NCBI GenBank assembly: GCA_023055425.1
Contig: JALGPY010000014.1
Location: 13,414,501 to 13,478,500 of the forward strand
DNA from: Linanthus parryae
Taxonomy: Eukaryota > Streptophyta > Magnoliopsida > Ericales > Polemoniaceae
DNA: 64,000 bases
Reading direction: 5' to 3'
Part shown: one piece after another, positions 23,213 to 33,915 of the stretch
How positions within the stretch are numbered: the stretch's first letter is position 1
Layout of the letters: each line of letters starts with the position of its first letter
Notes under the pieces: model-generated
What the model was told of the DNA's origin: nothing
Seen by the model: only the letters and a program-made list of their open reading frames with translations
Databases searched by the model: none
Program-made: the position numbers and the translations under genes

Positions 23213-23225
23213 GGCTCTGATACCA
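23213..23225 (-). other. Primer binding site (tRNA-iMet), family B copy II
   Basis: TGGTATCAGAGCC on the minus strand, two bases from the LTR start at 23228. Confidence 0.85.
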
Positions 23226-23227
23226 CC

Positions 23228-26097
23228 TGCAACACCCCGCGATTTCAGGCCTAGCCCAAACCGCTAAGATGTCCCCCGCACGAGGAGTTTTACCTCATTG
23301 TGAACGGAGTAGAACGTCGGCCTCGTACCAAACCATAAAGAACAAAACTTCAAATTTGATTCAAAATCAACTTTATTACAATAAAGGAAATGACCAAATG
23401 TGGTCCTTAACATGGAAACTTGAAAATAAACCAAATTGTTTGAAAAGAAACAAAAACAAGAAACTAATGATTTATTCCGTGAGAGCTAAAGTGATTCCTT
23501 GATCCAAGCTAGTGATTCGTTCCCCCAGAGTATGCAGCGGTATTAACCTGTGGGTTTTCAAATAGCAAAAGCCGACCACAGTTTTTCCAAAAGTCAGCTT
23601 AAACTGAGTAAGAAATACCTCAACATGTAAACATATGATTGGGCACATAATTCAAGAATAAGTAAAGAAAAAAGTAAAGGAAAGGATGATTAAAGCTTTA
23701 AATTGAGATCACAAAGGCAAACAAGAAAGGTAAGGGATAAACTTGGATTTGACATTCCATCTTGATCTTTCTTATTAAAGTCCTCCTTCAAAACTTTTCT
23801 GGCGGCCACCTGGCCACGTGCCACGGGAGCAACTAATGAGCCCCAGAAATTAAACATTGTACGAGCGAATGCAGAGTTCCCGCCTGCCTCGGAAATAAAT
23901 AACTCAGGGTTACTTCGTGGGTCTAACAAACCCTACTTCAACTCGGCAGTTGTGAAAGCCCATCTAAATATGGCCTTCCCGCCTCAATACTCACCTACAA
24001 GACCTTAAGTGTCGACACCCCTTAGAGGTTAGAAACTCCGCTAGAGTAGTACAAGTAGGAACCCCCAAGTCCTCATGGTAGTGTAGGACTATGGGTACCA
24101 AGGGTACGCCAGAGTTTGGCTCCCAAAATCTCTTGACCAGAACGTATGGTCCTTAACAATATAATCCCTGAAGTGAACTAAAGAACAACTCGTACAAGTT
24201 ATCTTTCACTTTACGTTACTTAGTGTCTTATGAATATTTCTGAAAGAAGGTGATTCTCGATCCAAACCAGGTATTCAAAACCAATAAGGAAAACAATGAT
24301 TAAAGTGTTGATCGGTTCCAAGATGAACATAACTCATATTTTCAAGAGAGAGATTTCAGTTTCACACTTTGTGCCAAAGTAGACATGATTTTCAGAGTTT
24401 CAATAAATGAGTAGTACGATAATCAAAACGGTAACGAATTTGGCACATAACACATCTTGGAAACTCATTTTGATGGTAGAAGAGTCGAGCATATAACTTA
24501 CTTTGATTAAAGAAAGCTCCACACACACATGCAAGCACAAAAACTAGTACTCGTCGTACGGGTTTTCAATGAACTGATCGTCTACGAACCCTACAATAGT
24601 TGAATAATCCTAACATTAATACACGACCAATCTCATACAACAAATGCAATTATGCCCTATATGCAAATGCAAGAGAATATTCCCCCGACAAGTTCCCAAT
24701 TTAATTTTACCACAAAATACAATATTAGAAATTAAGTTATAGAGTTATGATAATAAAGAACAATAAATAAGACTAAGACAATTAAAAGTGAGATTTAAAC
24801 TATTACATAATATACTTAAAAAGCTATTTATAATTAGTATTTAGAAAAGAGTATAATATTCAAAACTGATATTAGTATTAAAAGAAAAGATACATTTAAA
24901 TTGTTAAAAGAGAAAATATTTCATTATGTAAGAAAATCTTGAAATATCCACATAATATAAACTATCTAACACTTAAGAAATACCACTTTTATTTAATACA
25001 AAATATTTAAATTTATTAATAAACTCTTCTTATAAAGTCATACTATAAAACTTATATTTATTTATGTTTAAAGAAACTAATTAATTAAAATTACTATTTA
25101 GTAAAGAAACATTAAATATAGATATAATATATCCAAATGAAGAAAATAATTTATAGTAAATAACCAAGGCCTCCCCCCAAAGTTTTAGAAAGTGCACAAA
25201 CATCCCCACAGATTTCGCAAAATTCTGAAATGACCACCCAACCATAACACTGTTATACCAAACCGCATCTTCTTCTTCTTCATCTCTTCCACACCCAACA
25301 ACAACACTTCAGCCCAACCATCTTATCCATAAACAAACACGATTACACCCACATAATCTCAATGAAAACAGAGAACGATGAACTAAAATTGAGAATAAAA
25401 AGATGGTTCTTGGTGGTTACCGATTGAGAAAACGAAGACGAAACGAAGAAGACGACGGCGATGAAAAATGGTGGAAGAAATTCCGGCTGCTTCTGCGACT
25501 GCCAATCTCCGGTGATGGGTTCGCCGGAGCAAGGGAAGACGAATGGAAACAGCGGGAGGCGAGGGACGACGATGGACTCCCCAGATTTTGCGCCGGGTCC
25601 TTCTCGGTTCCGAACCGGGTCGGCACAAAAACAGAGCCGACAAAGGTTCTGTTTTCTCTGGTTGGTTCGCTGGGATGAATGGAGCTTGACGGCGAGCTTG
25701 GCCGCTGGTGAATTCGCCGGAAATTGCAGGGAGAAGTGGTGGTGGGTGCTCGTCGGTGATTTGGGAAAAAAAGAGGATTGCTGGGTTCGCTTGCTTCTGG
25801 AAACAGGGTGTGTGAGATTTAGGTGATGAAGAAATGAGTAGGTGGGTTGATATACATTGAGAGGAGTGGAATTGAGGGAGAACGTGGTAGTTTTCGTGGA
25901 GGATATGGGGGAGAGACGTTGAGGGAGAATGGGTGATTCACTGGTTCCGATCAGTTAGGAGAGGAGAGACAGATGCCAGGTGTATAATTAAGTTTAGGAA
26001 ACTACAAAAATAACCCCCACGGTTTAACAAAAGATACATCATGCCTTAACACTTTGCTATTATATACTAGTAACCCAATAAAAGTAGGGGTATTACA
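23228..26097 (-). repeat. Family B LTR, copy 3 (complete, 2870 bp)
   Basis: Starts TGCAACACC and ends GGTATTACA. It is the only uninterrupted LTR of the family in the window and shows the unoccupied chromovirus site (TTTGCTATTATATAC at 26052-26066). It serves as one boundary of both internal copy II and partial internal copy III, so the array is head-to-tail. Confidence 0.93.
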
Positions 26098-26973
26098 TCA
26101 CCTTCCCCTTAAAACAACACTTCGCCCCCGAAGCGTAGAACAACAACTCCCAAGAGAGAAAATTATGCCTGCATGCACGATACTAGGATGAAAATTCTAA
26201 TTCACAAGAAAATATAAAGATTATAGGGAATAAGCGAACAACCTATGAGGTGTTTCATCACCTTCCCCTTAAAAGGGAGTGACGTCCCCGTCACTCAAGT
26301 TTTACTCGATATCAGGGTTTCCTAAATCGTAAACCAGGTATGATGGTAGTCTTACTTCAAGTTACACTTCTAGGTTGGTCCAGAATACAGGGTGTCACAC
26401 ATCAATAGAAGTCCGGATCACATAGGATAAGGTCGGTTGGAAACCTACAACCCAGAATTTCTAAACTTATTCTCTCAAACATGGTATCACACTCCACGGT
26501 TTGACCACTTGGGGTAGAGATTGGTACAGAAATTTTGGAAGGTGAAGGAAAATCTAGCTTTCTAACAAAAGATGATGACACAAAAGAATAGGATGATCCT
26601 GAATCGAATAGAATGAAAGTAGGAGTATTATGGATTAGGAATGTACCCGTCACCGCTATAGCATTTGCTGCTTCTGTAGGATTCATAAAAGTAATGATAC
26701 CCTTTGCCTGACCAGTTGTAGCTGTGGTCGCTGCAGAAGTGCCTAATGGCTTAGCTGTTGTTGCTGCCGGGGCATTCTGGAAGTTGCGATTTCCCTGGTT
26801 GTTCCCAACTTGTGGCTGGTTTTAGTTGTTGTTATACCCGCGATTGTATCCTCCCTGATTGTTACCATTGTTGTTGTTGGATCGATATCCACCACCTTGG
26901 TTGTTGTTGGATCCGTATCCTCCGCCTTGGTTACCTCCGCGATAGTTGGTGCCTCCATTGAACTTTCCATTAC
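26098..26973 (-). mobile_element. Family B internal region, copy III (truncated), with gag 3' part
   Basis: This starts at the polypurine tract and carries the protease and nucleocapsid end of gag (26402 to about 26970, minus) down to the motif matching ESSMEAPTIAEV in another frame. It is then cut off. The DSG protease start and the family stop at 26402 are present. A stop interrupts the nucleocapsid part near 26822. At 26973 the sequence jumps to an LTR end. Confidence 0.85.
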
Positions 26974-27157
26974 CCAATAAAAGTAGGGGTATTACATCAC
27001 CTTCCCCTTAAAACAACGCTTCGCCCGCGAAGCGTAGAACAACAACTCCCAAGAGAGAAAATTATGTCTGCATGCACGATACTAGGATGCAAATTCTAAT
27101 TCACAAGAAAATGTAAAGATTATAGTGAATAAGCGAACAACCTATGAGGTGTTTCAT
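26974..27157 (-). mobile_element. Family B fragment: LTR end plus start of internal region
   Basis: CAATAAAAGTAGGGGTATTACA (LTR end, to 26996) is followed by the polypurine tract, the hairpin (CGCTTCG..CGAAGCG near 27016-27033) and internal sequence. It matches 26075-26257, then ends abruptly at 27157. It directly follows truncated copy III, with ACC shared at the join, which suggests a recombination or repair junction. Confidence 0.82.
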
Positions 27158-27480
27158 TAGTATTTGCGGTCTCTGTTGTCTGTATCAAGCGATACTCGAT
27201 GCGTATCGTACAATACGATACATGTCCTCAACATTACATATCCTTCGCTGTATCGCTAATGAAAGTGTATCAAACTGTATCAAACTGTATCAACCTCTAT
27301 ATGTATTTAAACATACTCTATAAGAAAGTAAATGCCAGATGCAACCAATAAACTCTTAAGTTAGAATATATATTTTAAATTGTTTTAAGAAGGCATTCTT
27401 ATCGTTCCGATAAACGATACGATACAAAAATCCTACTATCGATACACGATACGTATCAAGCTTTGACAACAATGCTTGCT
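27158..27480. repeat. Imperfect inverted repeat rich in GATAC/GTATC
   Basis: The left part (27180-27240) and the right part (27405-27470) are both dense in CGATAC and GTATCG words and are roughly inverted (TTGTC..ATCAAGCGATAC versus CTTGATACGTATCG read from the right). The middle is AT-rich. It looks like a small non-autonomous DNA element or a decayed foldback. The ends and any target duplication are unclear. Confidence 0.45.
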
Positions 27481-27502
27481 GTTTGTTATTTAACAACTAC
27501 TA

Positions 27503-27734
27503 CATCCGTTTAACCAGCTTCTTCCTACTTTGACTTTTACCGCTATTCAGCGAGTCACTTTGACTCAGTGATTTGATTAGCAACACGATGCATTGTTTTG
27601 CTAATCCATACTCTACACAGCAGGATGAAAAGATAGTCAAATTCTTGCATCATTTTGCTAATCAAATCACCAGTCAAAGCGACATGGTTACGGGTGAAAA
27701 AAGTTAAAGTAGGAAGAAGTTGGCGAAACGGATG
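27503..27734. mobile_element. Foldback (MITE-like) element upstream of DC1 gene
   Basis: The left arm (27503-27596, beginning CATCCGTTT) and the right arm (27645-27734, ending AAACGGATG) are imperfect inverted copies of each other over about 90 bp. They share CTTCTTCCTACTTT and GTGATTTGATTAGCAA. No clear target duplication is visible. A transcript would fold into a long hairpin. It lies about 490 bp upstream of the DC1 start codon. Confidence 0.6.
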
Positions 27735-28221
27735 CGTTATGTCTGTTTCCTCTTCTTCCGTATCCAACATTCTTAATTTTGGTTTTTATGCACAATGTTT
27801 TGAGGGAGAGTTGGTGGGTGGCCCTAGTGATACGCTAGGGTTGTTTGTTGTGCCGTTGTTTTTTTGTGGTTCTGGAAGGAATCTCTCCAGTCAGCTAACA
27901 TATGCCAATTGAGTTTGCAGTTGAGGGAGTACCTAATAGTATTCTTCTAAATACACGCTAGTCCTGGTCGGTGTAATAAATAAATACTCGTCCTATCATA
28001 GTACTGGCTACTAGCCACCCCCTTGGAGGACAACTGCCTGGGGTTGTTGTGTGCCGTTAGCTTCCTAGAAAGAGCTGCTGCCTGGGTTGTTGAATGAGTC
28101 TACCCACTCAGCTAATTATTTATCGTGCCAAGTTGAATTTGAGTGACGACTAAGAGAGTACTCAGAGGTCAGATCTTGAAGCAAATAGAGAGGAGAGAGC
28201 AGAGAGAGAGAGAGAGATACC
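27735..28221 (+). promoter_or_regulatory. Upstream region and 5' UTR of DC1 gene
   Basis: No ORF of note. The last 30 bases before the ATG are a GA-rich tract (28188-28216). The region presumably contains the promoter, but I cannot point to a convincing TATA box. CTGCCTGGGTTGTTG-like words occur twice (28026-28043 and 28078-28093). Confidence 0.4.
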
Positions 28222-31200
28222 ATGCCTGCAGCAACAAAGAAGCTAGAGCATTTTGGCCATCAGCACACCTTGACTTTAGCAACGCTGTGGTGGGACAGAC
28301 CCTATCGGCGTTGTTTTGGTTGTGTAAGGGAGATCACCATAGGAGATCTCTACTACCGTTGTGAAGAAGAAGAAGAAGGAAATTGCCGTTTATTTTTCCT
28401 GCACCAAGCTTGTGCTGTTATGCCCAAGAGCAGGGTAAATTTACATGTGCCCCATGATTCAGTCTGTGACGGCGGTATAGAACTCAAGAAGTACATCCGG
28501 CCTGACCAATCAAACCGCACGTGTGTTGTTTGCGAAAGAAACTGTTATCGCTTTGCCTATGTTTGTTCCGAGTGCGCATATCGGGAGTGCTTCACATGTG
28601 CATTGGTGTCTTATCGGGAAGTCAAGATGTCATTTCACAAACATCCAGTTCACCCGTTCATTGCACCAATTTCAGATCTACTTTGTACTGTGTGCAGCCT
28701 TAGCCTTCCTACGTATACAGGTGAATTAAGGGATTTGTCTTACGGATGCAATTCCTGCACTTACCGTGTACATAATCATTGTACACCTGTACCTTCCGTA
28801 GTCCAATCGCCTTCTCATCCTGATCACCCACTTGATATCAGTGGCTTCACAGAATCGATCGCTTGTCGGATCTGCACTGGTGTGATAGATCATACTAAAG
28901 AATATGCTTACGCGTGCACAAAATGTGAATTCTACACTCACGTTTATGACTACTCCAGTACCAACAGGTAATTACCTAGTTCCTTTTGTCGAATCTGAAT
29001 AAAAATTATGTGTTATTGGTTCCATGAGGTTCTACCCGGACCTGATCCGTTGACATGTATTCAAATTATTTTGCTGAGGCCGAAGTCTCTTGGAACTATT
29101 TGTGACATACTGTTTAGTGATGTATACATTTTATCAATAAGTAAACAATTTCCATTTGAGAAATTTATTTTAAGGAGTGCCATATGAGTTAGAGTCCCGT
29201 TCTCACGAACTCGTGTCCATTGATACTATCATGAGAACGTGACGCGACATACTCACAGCCACAAACTTCATTTTATTAATGAAAGAGAAATCACACGCGC
29301 ATATTCTTTAAGATTTAGAGTCCTAATAAATGCGTATATCCTTCATTAATGAAATGAAATGAAGTTTGTGGCTGTGAGTATGCCACGTCACATTCTCATG
29401 ATAATATCAATGAACACGAGTTCGTGAGAACGAGACTCTATTAATTAACCCTTTGGTATTTCACCATTAGTTCAGTTTAGTGCACCACAACTGTAAGTTA
29501 TATGGTAAAAGTGTAATGTGTTATGACACTGAAGATACGATGAAACCTCGATGAATGAATACTCTTGGAACACACTAGATAAAACTCAACTCTCTAGAAA
29601 TAGTCTGCAAATCACACCAAAGAGGGAAACCTGTTTGAGGAAATCTATGCTGACATGCTCGCATCTGAAGGCTAATTATAAGCAGCCTTTGAGTTCTTCC
29701 AAAAGTTGGAACTCAAGACCTCTAAGCAAAGCTCCCCTTGACAACGCCTAAAGACCTAAGACTGTATGCTTAATTACTCGATGAAATTTATACTCATTTT
29801 TGCAGTATTGGACGATTTGTATGTCTCTCTGCATTCTGGTTGTTTTCAGTAGTAAATGAATTATCTACATTTCATGCTTTTCCACTCTGACTATATATTT
29901 CAGCCACGAGGTGCATGTCCTGAGGTTCCACAAACATAAACTGCTCTTGGTCCAAGAAGAAGCAGCGACAAAAGAAAAGGAAGTAGCTTTTGACGCTCCT
30001 AGTGCTAGTGCTGATGGTCATTCTACAGCAAAAGAGTGCAGTGGTTGTAGACAAATCATCTCATGGGGTCCGTACTATATGTGTCCTTATTGCAAACTGT
30101 ATTACCTGCATAAGCTCTGCACTGAATTGCCCGATCAAATTGAACACCAAATGCACCCAGGTTGCACCCTCGATTTGTACGAAGGTCTAGAATCTACGTC
30201 ACCCCTTGATAGGAGATGTGATGGCTGCAATGTAGAATGCACTGGCTTTGTCTATTCATGCTCTTCATGCCATTTCATCATGGACATCGTGTGTGCTCTC
30301 AAGACAATCAAGTACTGTGAGAAAATTTTCCACCCACAACACCCTTTGATCCTTTCCCTCTCAAAAGGATCCTTGAGTTGTCATGCTTGCGATAAAGATC
30401 ATGAAGGAATCTCTTACCACTGCAACACTTGCCGGTTTTGGGTACACGAGAGCTGCAGTTTATTAGAAACTATGAAAGAGGCATCCTCTCGAAACCACGA
30501 GCACAACCTTCTTCTCATCTATTCCCTCCCAGATAATTTTTCTGGAGTCGATATTCACTGTGAGATCTGCACAAAACAAATGAAACACCATAACTGGGCT
30601 TACTATTGCTATAGATGCAGATACTTCACTCATGCCTATGATTGCTCTAATCGGAAGAGGTTTTATCCCTAACCTTCTTTACCTATTACATTTACATATT
30701 GTCGGCCTCAGTGTTGGCATTTTATTCTCTTTCTTATATAAAATTAATATTGCTTTCCAGGGACAAAGTAACCATTGCTCCAACTGTTAAAGTGATGGAC
30801 CTCCCACTTTCGGGTGAACTAGTATTAGACGACAAAGTCATAACTCAAGCAGCTATGAAGCACCGCCGCAACCCGATGATCCTATTTCAAGACCAAGTGA
30901 GCAAGGATGATATAGCTCAATCCATCATAAATCTTATGCGAAGTCCGCAGATTTGGCCTACCTATCTCGTTGATGGAAAACCCTACAACGGATCCACTTT
31001 CACTTTCTACTCCGAAAAACTGGCCATGCACTTCACCAGTGTTGACCTACCTCACTATATCAAGCATGATGCTCACCCACATGTTCTCCAGAGCACCTTC
31101 TTGACCACCTTTACTAGGTGTAATGCGTGCGAGCATTCGTTTATTGGCTATGGATATAGATGTACTGCTTGTGCTTATACCATTCATACGTATTGTGCTC

Positions 31201-31604
31201 TCTTGCCTGGGAAAATAAAGCATGGATATGACAAACATTCTTTTTTATTAACATATTCATCAGTTGAAGGCGTTGAGGAATATGTATGCGAGCTCTGCGA
31301 GGGGGACGTAATCCCAAAGTGGTTCTATCACTGTGAGGGTTGTGACCAATCTATTCATGCCACATGCATCTGGAGGGCTTATAAAAAAGTTAAAGGCTTC
31401 TATAGATTTCATCTTCACAAGTGCAATCTCACTTTGGTTCCAGCCACTAATGACCTCCCCAAATGTGGTATTTGTCCTAAACAAGAGACACTTGGTCATG
31501 GGTTTGCCTTTGTATGCACCAAGCATAAGTTCATGGTTCATCTAACATGCACTTTTAACGATGAAGTCAGAGTATCACTAGAGCCTTTTGAAGATGAAGT
31601 ATGA
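28222..31604 (+). CDS. DC1 (C1-like zinc finger) domain protein, three exons
   Basis: Plant DC1 proteins carry many Cys/His modules related to the diacylglycerol-binding C1 domain; they bind zinc, and some act in stress or hormone responses. Exons are 28222-28967, 29904-30659 and 30761-31604, with GT-AG introns, both in phase 2, giving 781 residues. About eleven modules of the pattern HxH..CxxC..CxxC..HxxC are visible, for example CFGCVREI, CVVCERNC, CHACDKDH, CNACEHSF and CGICPKQE. The first two exons end in the same motif, THxYDxS, suggesting exon duplication; in exon 1 the last Cys of that motif is Tyr. A region around residues 510-590 (IILFQDQ-type, with SPQIWPTYLVDGKPYNG) lacks the module. 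There are no stops, and the splice joins restore frame exactly. Likely functional or recently so. Confidence 0.88.
29192..29438. mobile_element. Foldback MITE in DC1 intron 1
   Basis: Two arms of about 95 bp are nearly perfect inverted copies (GAGTCCCGTTCTCACGAAC at the left; GTTCGTGAGAACGAGACTC at the right), flanked by TA on both sides. The loop holds AT-rich sequence. This is a short non-autonomous DNA transposon, lying in the 936-bp intron 28968-29903. Confidence 0.82.
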
Positions 31605-31754
31605 GTGAAGAAAGATCTTCCGGAGGTGGTCAAGGTGAAGTGTGAGTCATTCAAAAAAGGCACTAAATAGTATTGAGGTATTTAGCCTGTGTATTGTTAA
31701 GTCATTCAAAATATTTACATCAAATTTCAGTAGACTTACATGTTATTAAACATA
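31605..31754 (+). other. DC1 3' flank
   Basis: Probable 3' UTR of the DC1 gene, ending where the Helitron begins. A polyadenylation signal is not obvious. Confidence 0.4.
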
Positions 31755-33406
31755 CTAGGCGTGAACCCGCGCTATAGCGCGGGAGAGCGGTAAACATATC
31801 AAATTTTTATTTAAGGTTGATATGTTCGATTAAAAAAAAATTGCATCCTATCTATTGAACTTATCGCAAAAAAGGCATAACTAAAATCTCAACCTACTTC
31901 TGATTCCTCACACAAATGTTCAGCTTACTTTTTTTTTTCAAGATCACAGTAATATTAACATGTGTAGGACAATAACACAATTTGTTGTTTTGCGTCCAGT
32001 TGCATGTTGACAGTGCTATGAGATTTATCATAATCTCTATTTTGATCTACTAATGCATATGTGTATGTGTATTGTTTCTCTCATTTTTCTTCTTGGCAAA
32101 ATAAAAAAGCCTTACTTACACACAAATAAGAGTAAAATCTTGTTAGAGGATCCTACTTATTTTTCCATCAGATTCGAACCAGGACATTAGATTGTGGCCA
32201 ATAACTATTTAAAAGGCATCTTTGAGTATTCGATTAATCAAAGAAAAATACAACCGATAAAATTGTAAAAGTTTATGTACTTTAGAGGATGCTATATCAC
32301 TCTAAACTTATATACATCAATTGTTTCTACTTTTTTGAAGTCTATGTGAAGAAGTGGAGTTCTATATAACAAAAATTTGTAACCCAATTCTTTAGTAAGT
32401 TTAGTTAAACTTTCTTTTTTCCACTGTTAAAATTTATTAGACAATTTCTTCTTAGGGAAATAAGTATATAATTTCATACATCCTAAGTTCAAGTCGTTCT
32501 CCCAAAGAAAGTCCAAAATAATAATTTATTAGCTATGTGACATGTTAATTAAAATCTCAAAAATCAACAGTACAATAGCACATTACGGTCCATGCCGCTC
32601 AGTTGCATCTCCGAAGCGGATGGGATTCTTGTATTGTCAAAAGCGGTTCCTCTTCTTTTCCTTTATAAGACAGTCCACGCGGAAAGTAATATTTGAAACA
32701 AAATTAAATGGTTTGTTCTGTAGTGGAAACAAAAGATACACACACACACGAAACCACTGACGACGGAGATGCGTGCCTCGTGGTGTGAGTTGATGGATGG
32801 ATGAACATAAACGAAAAATTAAAAAAAAAAATGAAAAGGCAAATGGAAAAGTATAACTTGAATCTGCCACAAGCAAAACTTGCAATTAAGCGAACAGAAA
32901 AGAAAGAGGGATCTGCTTACCTTAAATTGATGGGATGCTCTCCGTAATAGTCGTATGCCTCACTTATGTAAGATAGTCTATGTATGATATAATGACAGTC
33001 CACTTGTGCATTTCTCACTTACATTCCTGAGAAATGCACGAAGGAAGGTATGTAAGAAGAGTAAATACTCCAGGAAAAAAAATTGTAATGGCTCAAATAT
33101 CTTATAATTCTGCAACCCGAGAGTGGGGACTTTAATATGAAACTTTCAGTTTTTGAAAACAACCATTAGCACTTATTAGCATTATGAGAGTGAACTAAAT
33201 AGTAATTATTCATCAGTTACAAAAATAAAGAGCATTGATATTACAATGACAAAACATGACATGGATAAATGTAAATTTTTTATTGGTTTGCTAATGACAT
33301 GTAGACATTAAAGATGCCAAATGGCATATATATGATAAATTTTCAATGACAAATGGCGGTACGTGGTTAATTCTGAGCACTTTTCTGCTTTTATATATAA
33401 TATAGA
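31755..33406 (-). mobile_element. Non-autonomous Helitron (1652 bp)
   Basis: On the minus strand the element begins TCTATATTATATATAAAAGC (from 33406) and ends with an 18-base GC-rich palindrome (31766-31783) followed seven bases later by CTAG (31758-31755). The flanking bases are A before the TC and T after the CTAG, the AT target expected of Helitrons. There is no Rep-helicase ORF; the interior is AT-rich and non-coding. Confidence 0.85.
31766..31783 (-). terminator. Helitron 3' terminal hairpin
   Basis: CCCGCGCTATAGCGCGGG is a perfect palindrome, 7 bases from the terminal CTAG. It is the rolling-circle termination structure of Helitrons. Confidence 0.85.
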
Positions 33407-33882
33407 TTGCTTTTGAATCTCATTTTTTTAACCCCATTGTTCAACACTAGCGACAGTAGATCTCCATATGAAAACCCTGGTGCCTTGTTTGAATCATAGA
33501 TCATGTGTAACCCCGGTGCCTTGTATGAATTTGACACAACATCAAATTGTACTGTTATGACAAATAACAGAGTTAATGGAACCGGAAGTCTATTGAGGAA
33601 ATGACAAACTAGTAAAAGTGTCTGGAATGAAATTAATCAAACAAATACTACAGAGGAGTTATAAAATCAACCTGACTTGGGACGCCGCAAGCTCTTGGCT
33701 TTCGGCTATGCCTAGTCTTGACTCCTTAGCAGTACGTTAGAGGATTGAGTCTTGGGGTCCTCTGACGTGTAGCCCAGATGGAAGAAAACATGAGCTCTCC
33801 AGAAAAAAAGGTGATGATTGTGATTGTGTCCATGGATGTTTGTTTGCCTCTGTTACTCTTTAAGCTGATACCAAACAGGCTC

Positions 33883-33915
<33 letters not shown>

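Larger units (their letters stand above)
20131..23227 (-). mobile_element. Family B internal region, copy II
   Basis: Second internal region of the gag-only family, 3097 bp, again without polymerase genes. It has the polypurine tract, the hairpin (20151-20168, CGCTTCG/CGAAGCG), a gag, three tandem 299-bp units and a primer site at 23213-23225. The parts outside gag and the repeats (20169-20434 and 22667-23212) show nothing coding. Compared with copy I it has kept the zinc knuckle cysteines. Confidence 0.88.
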
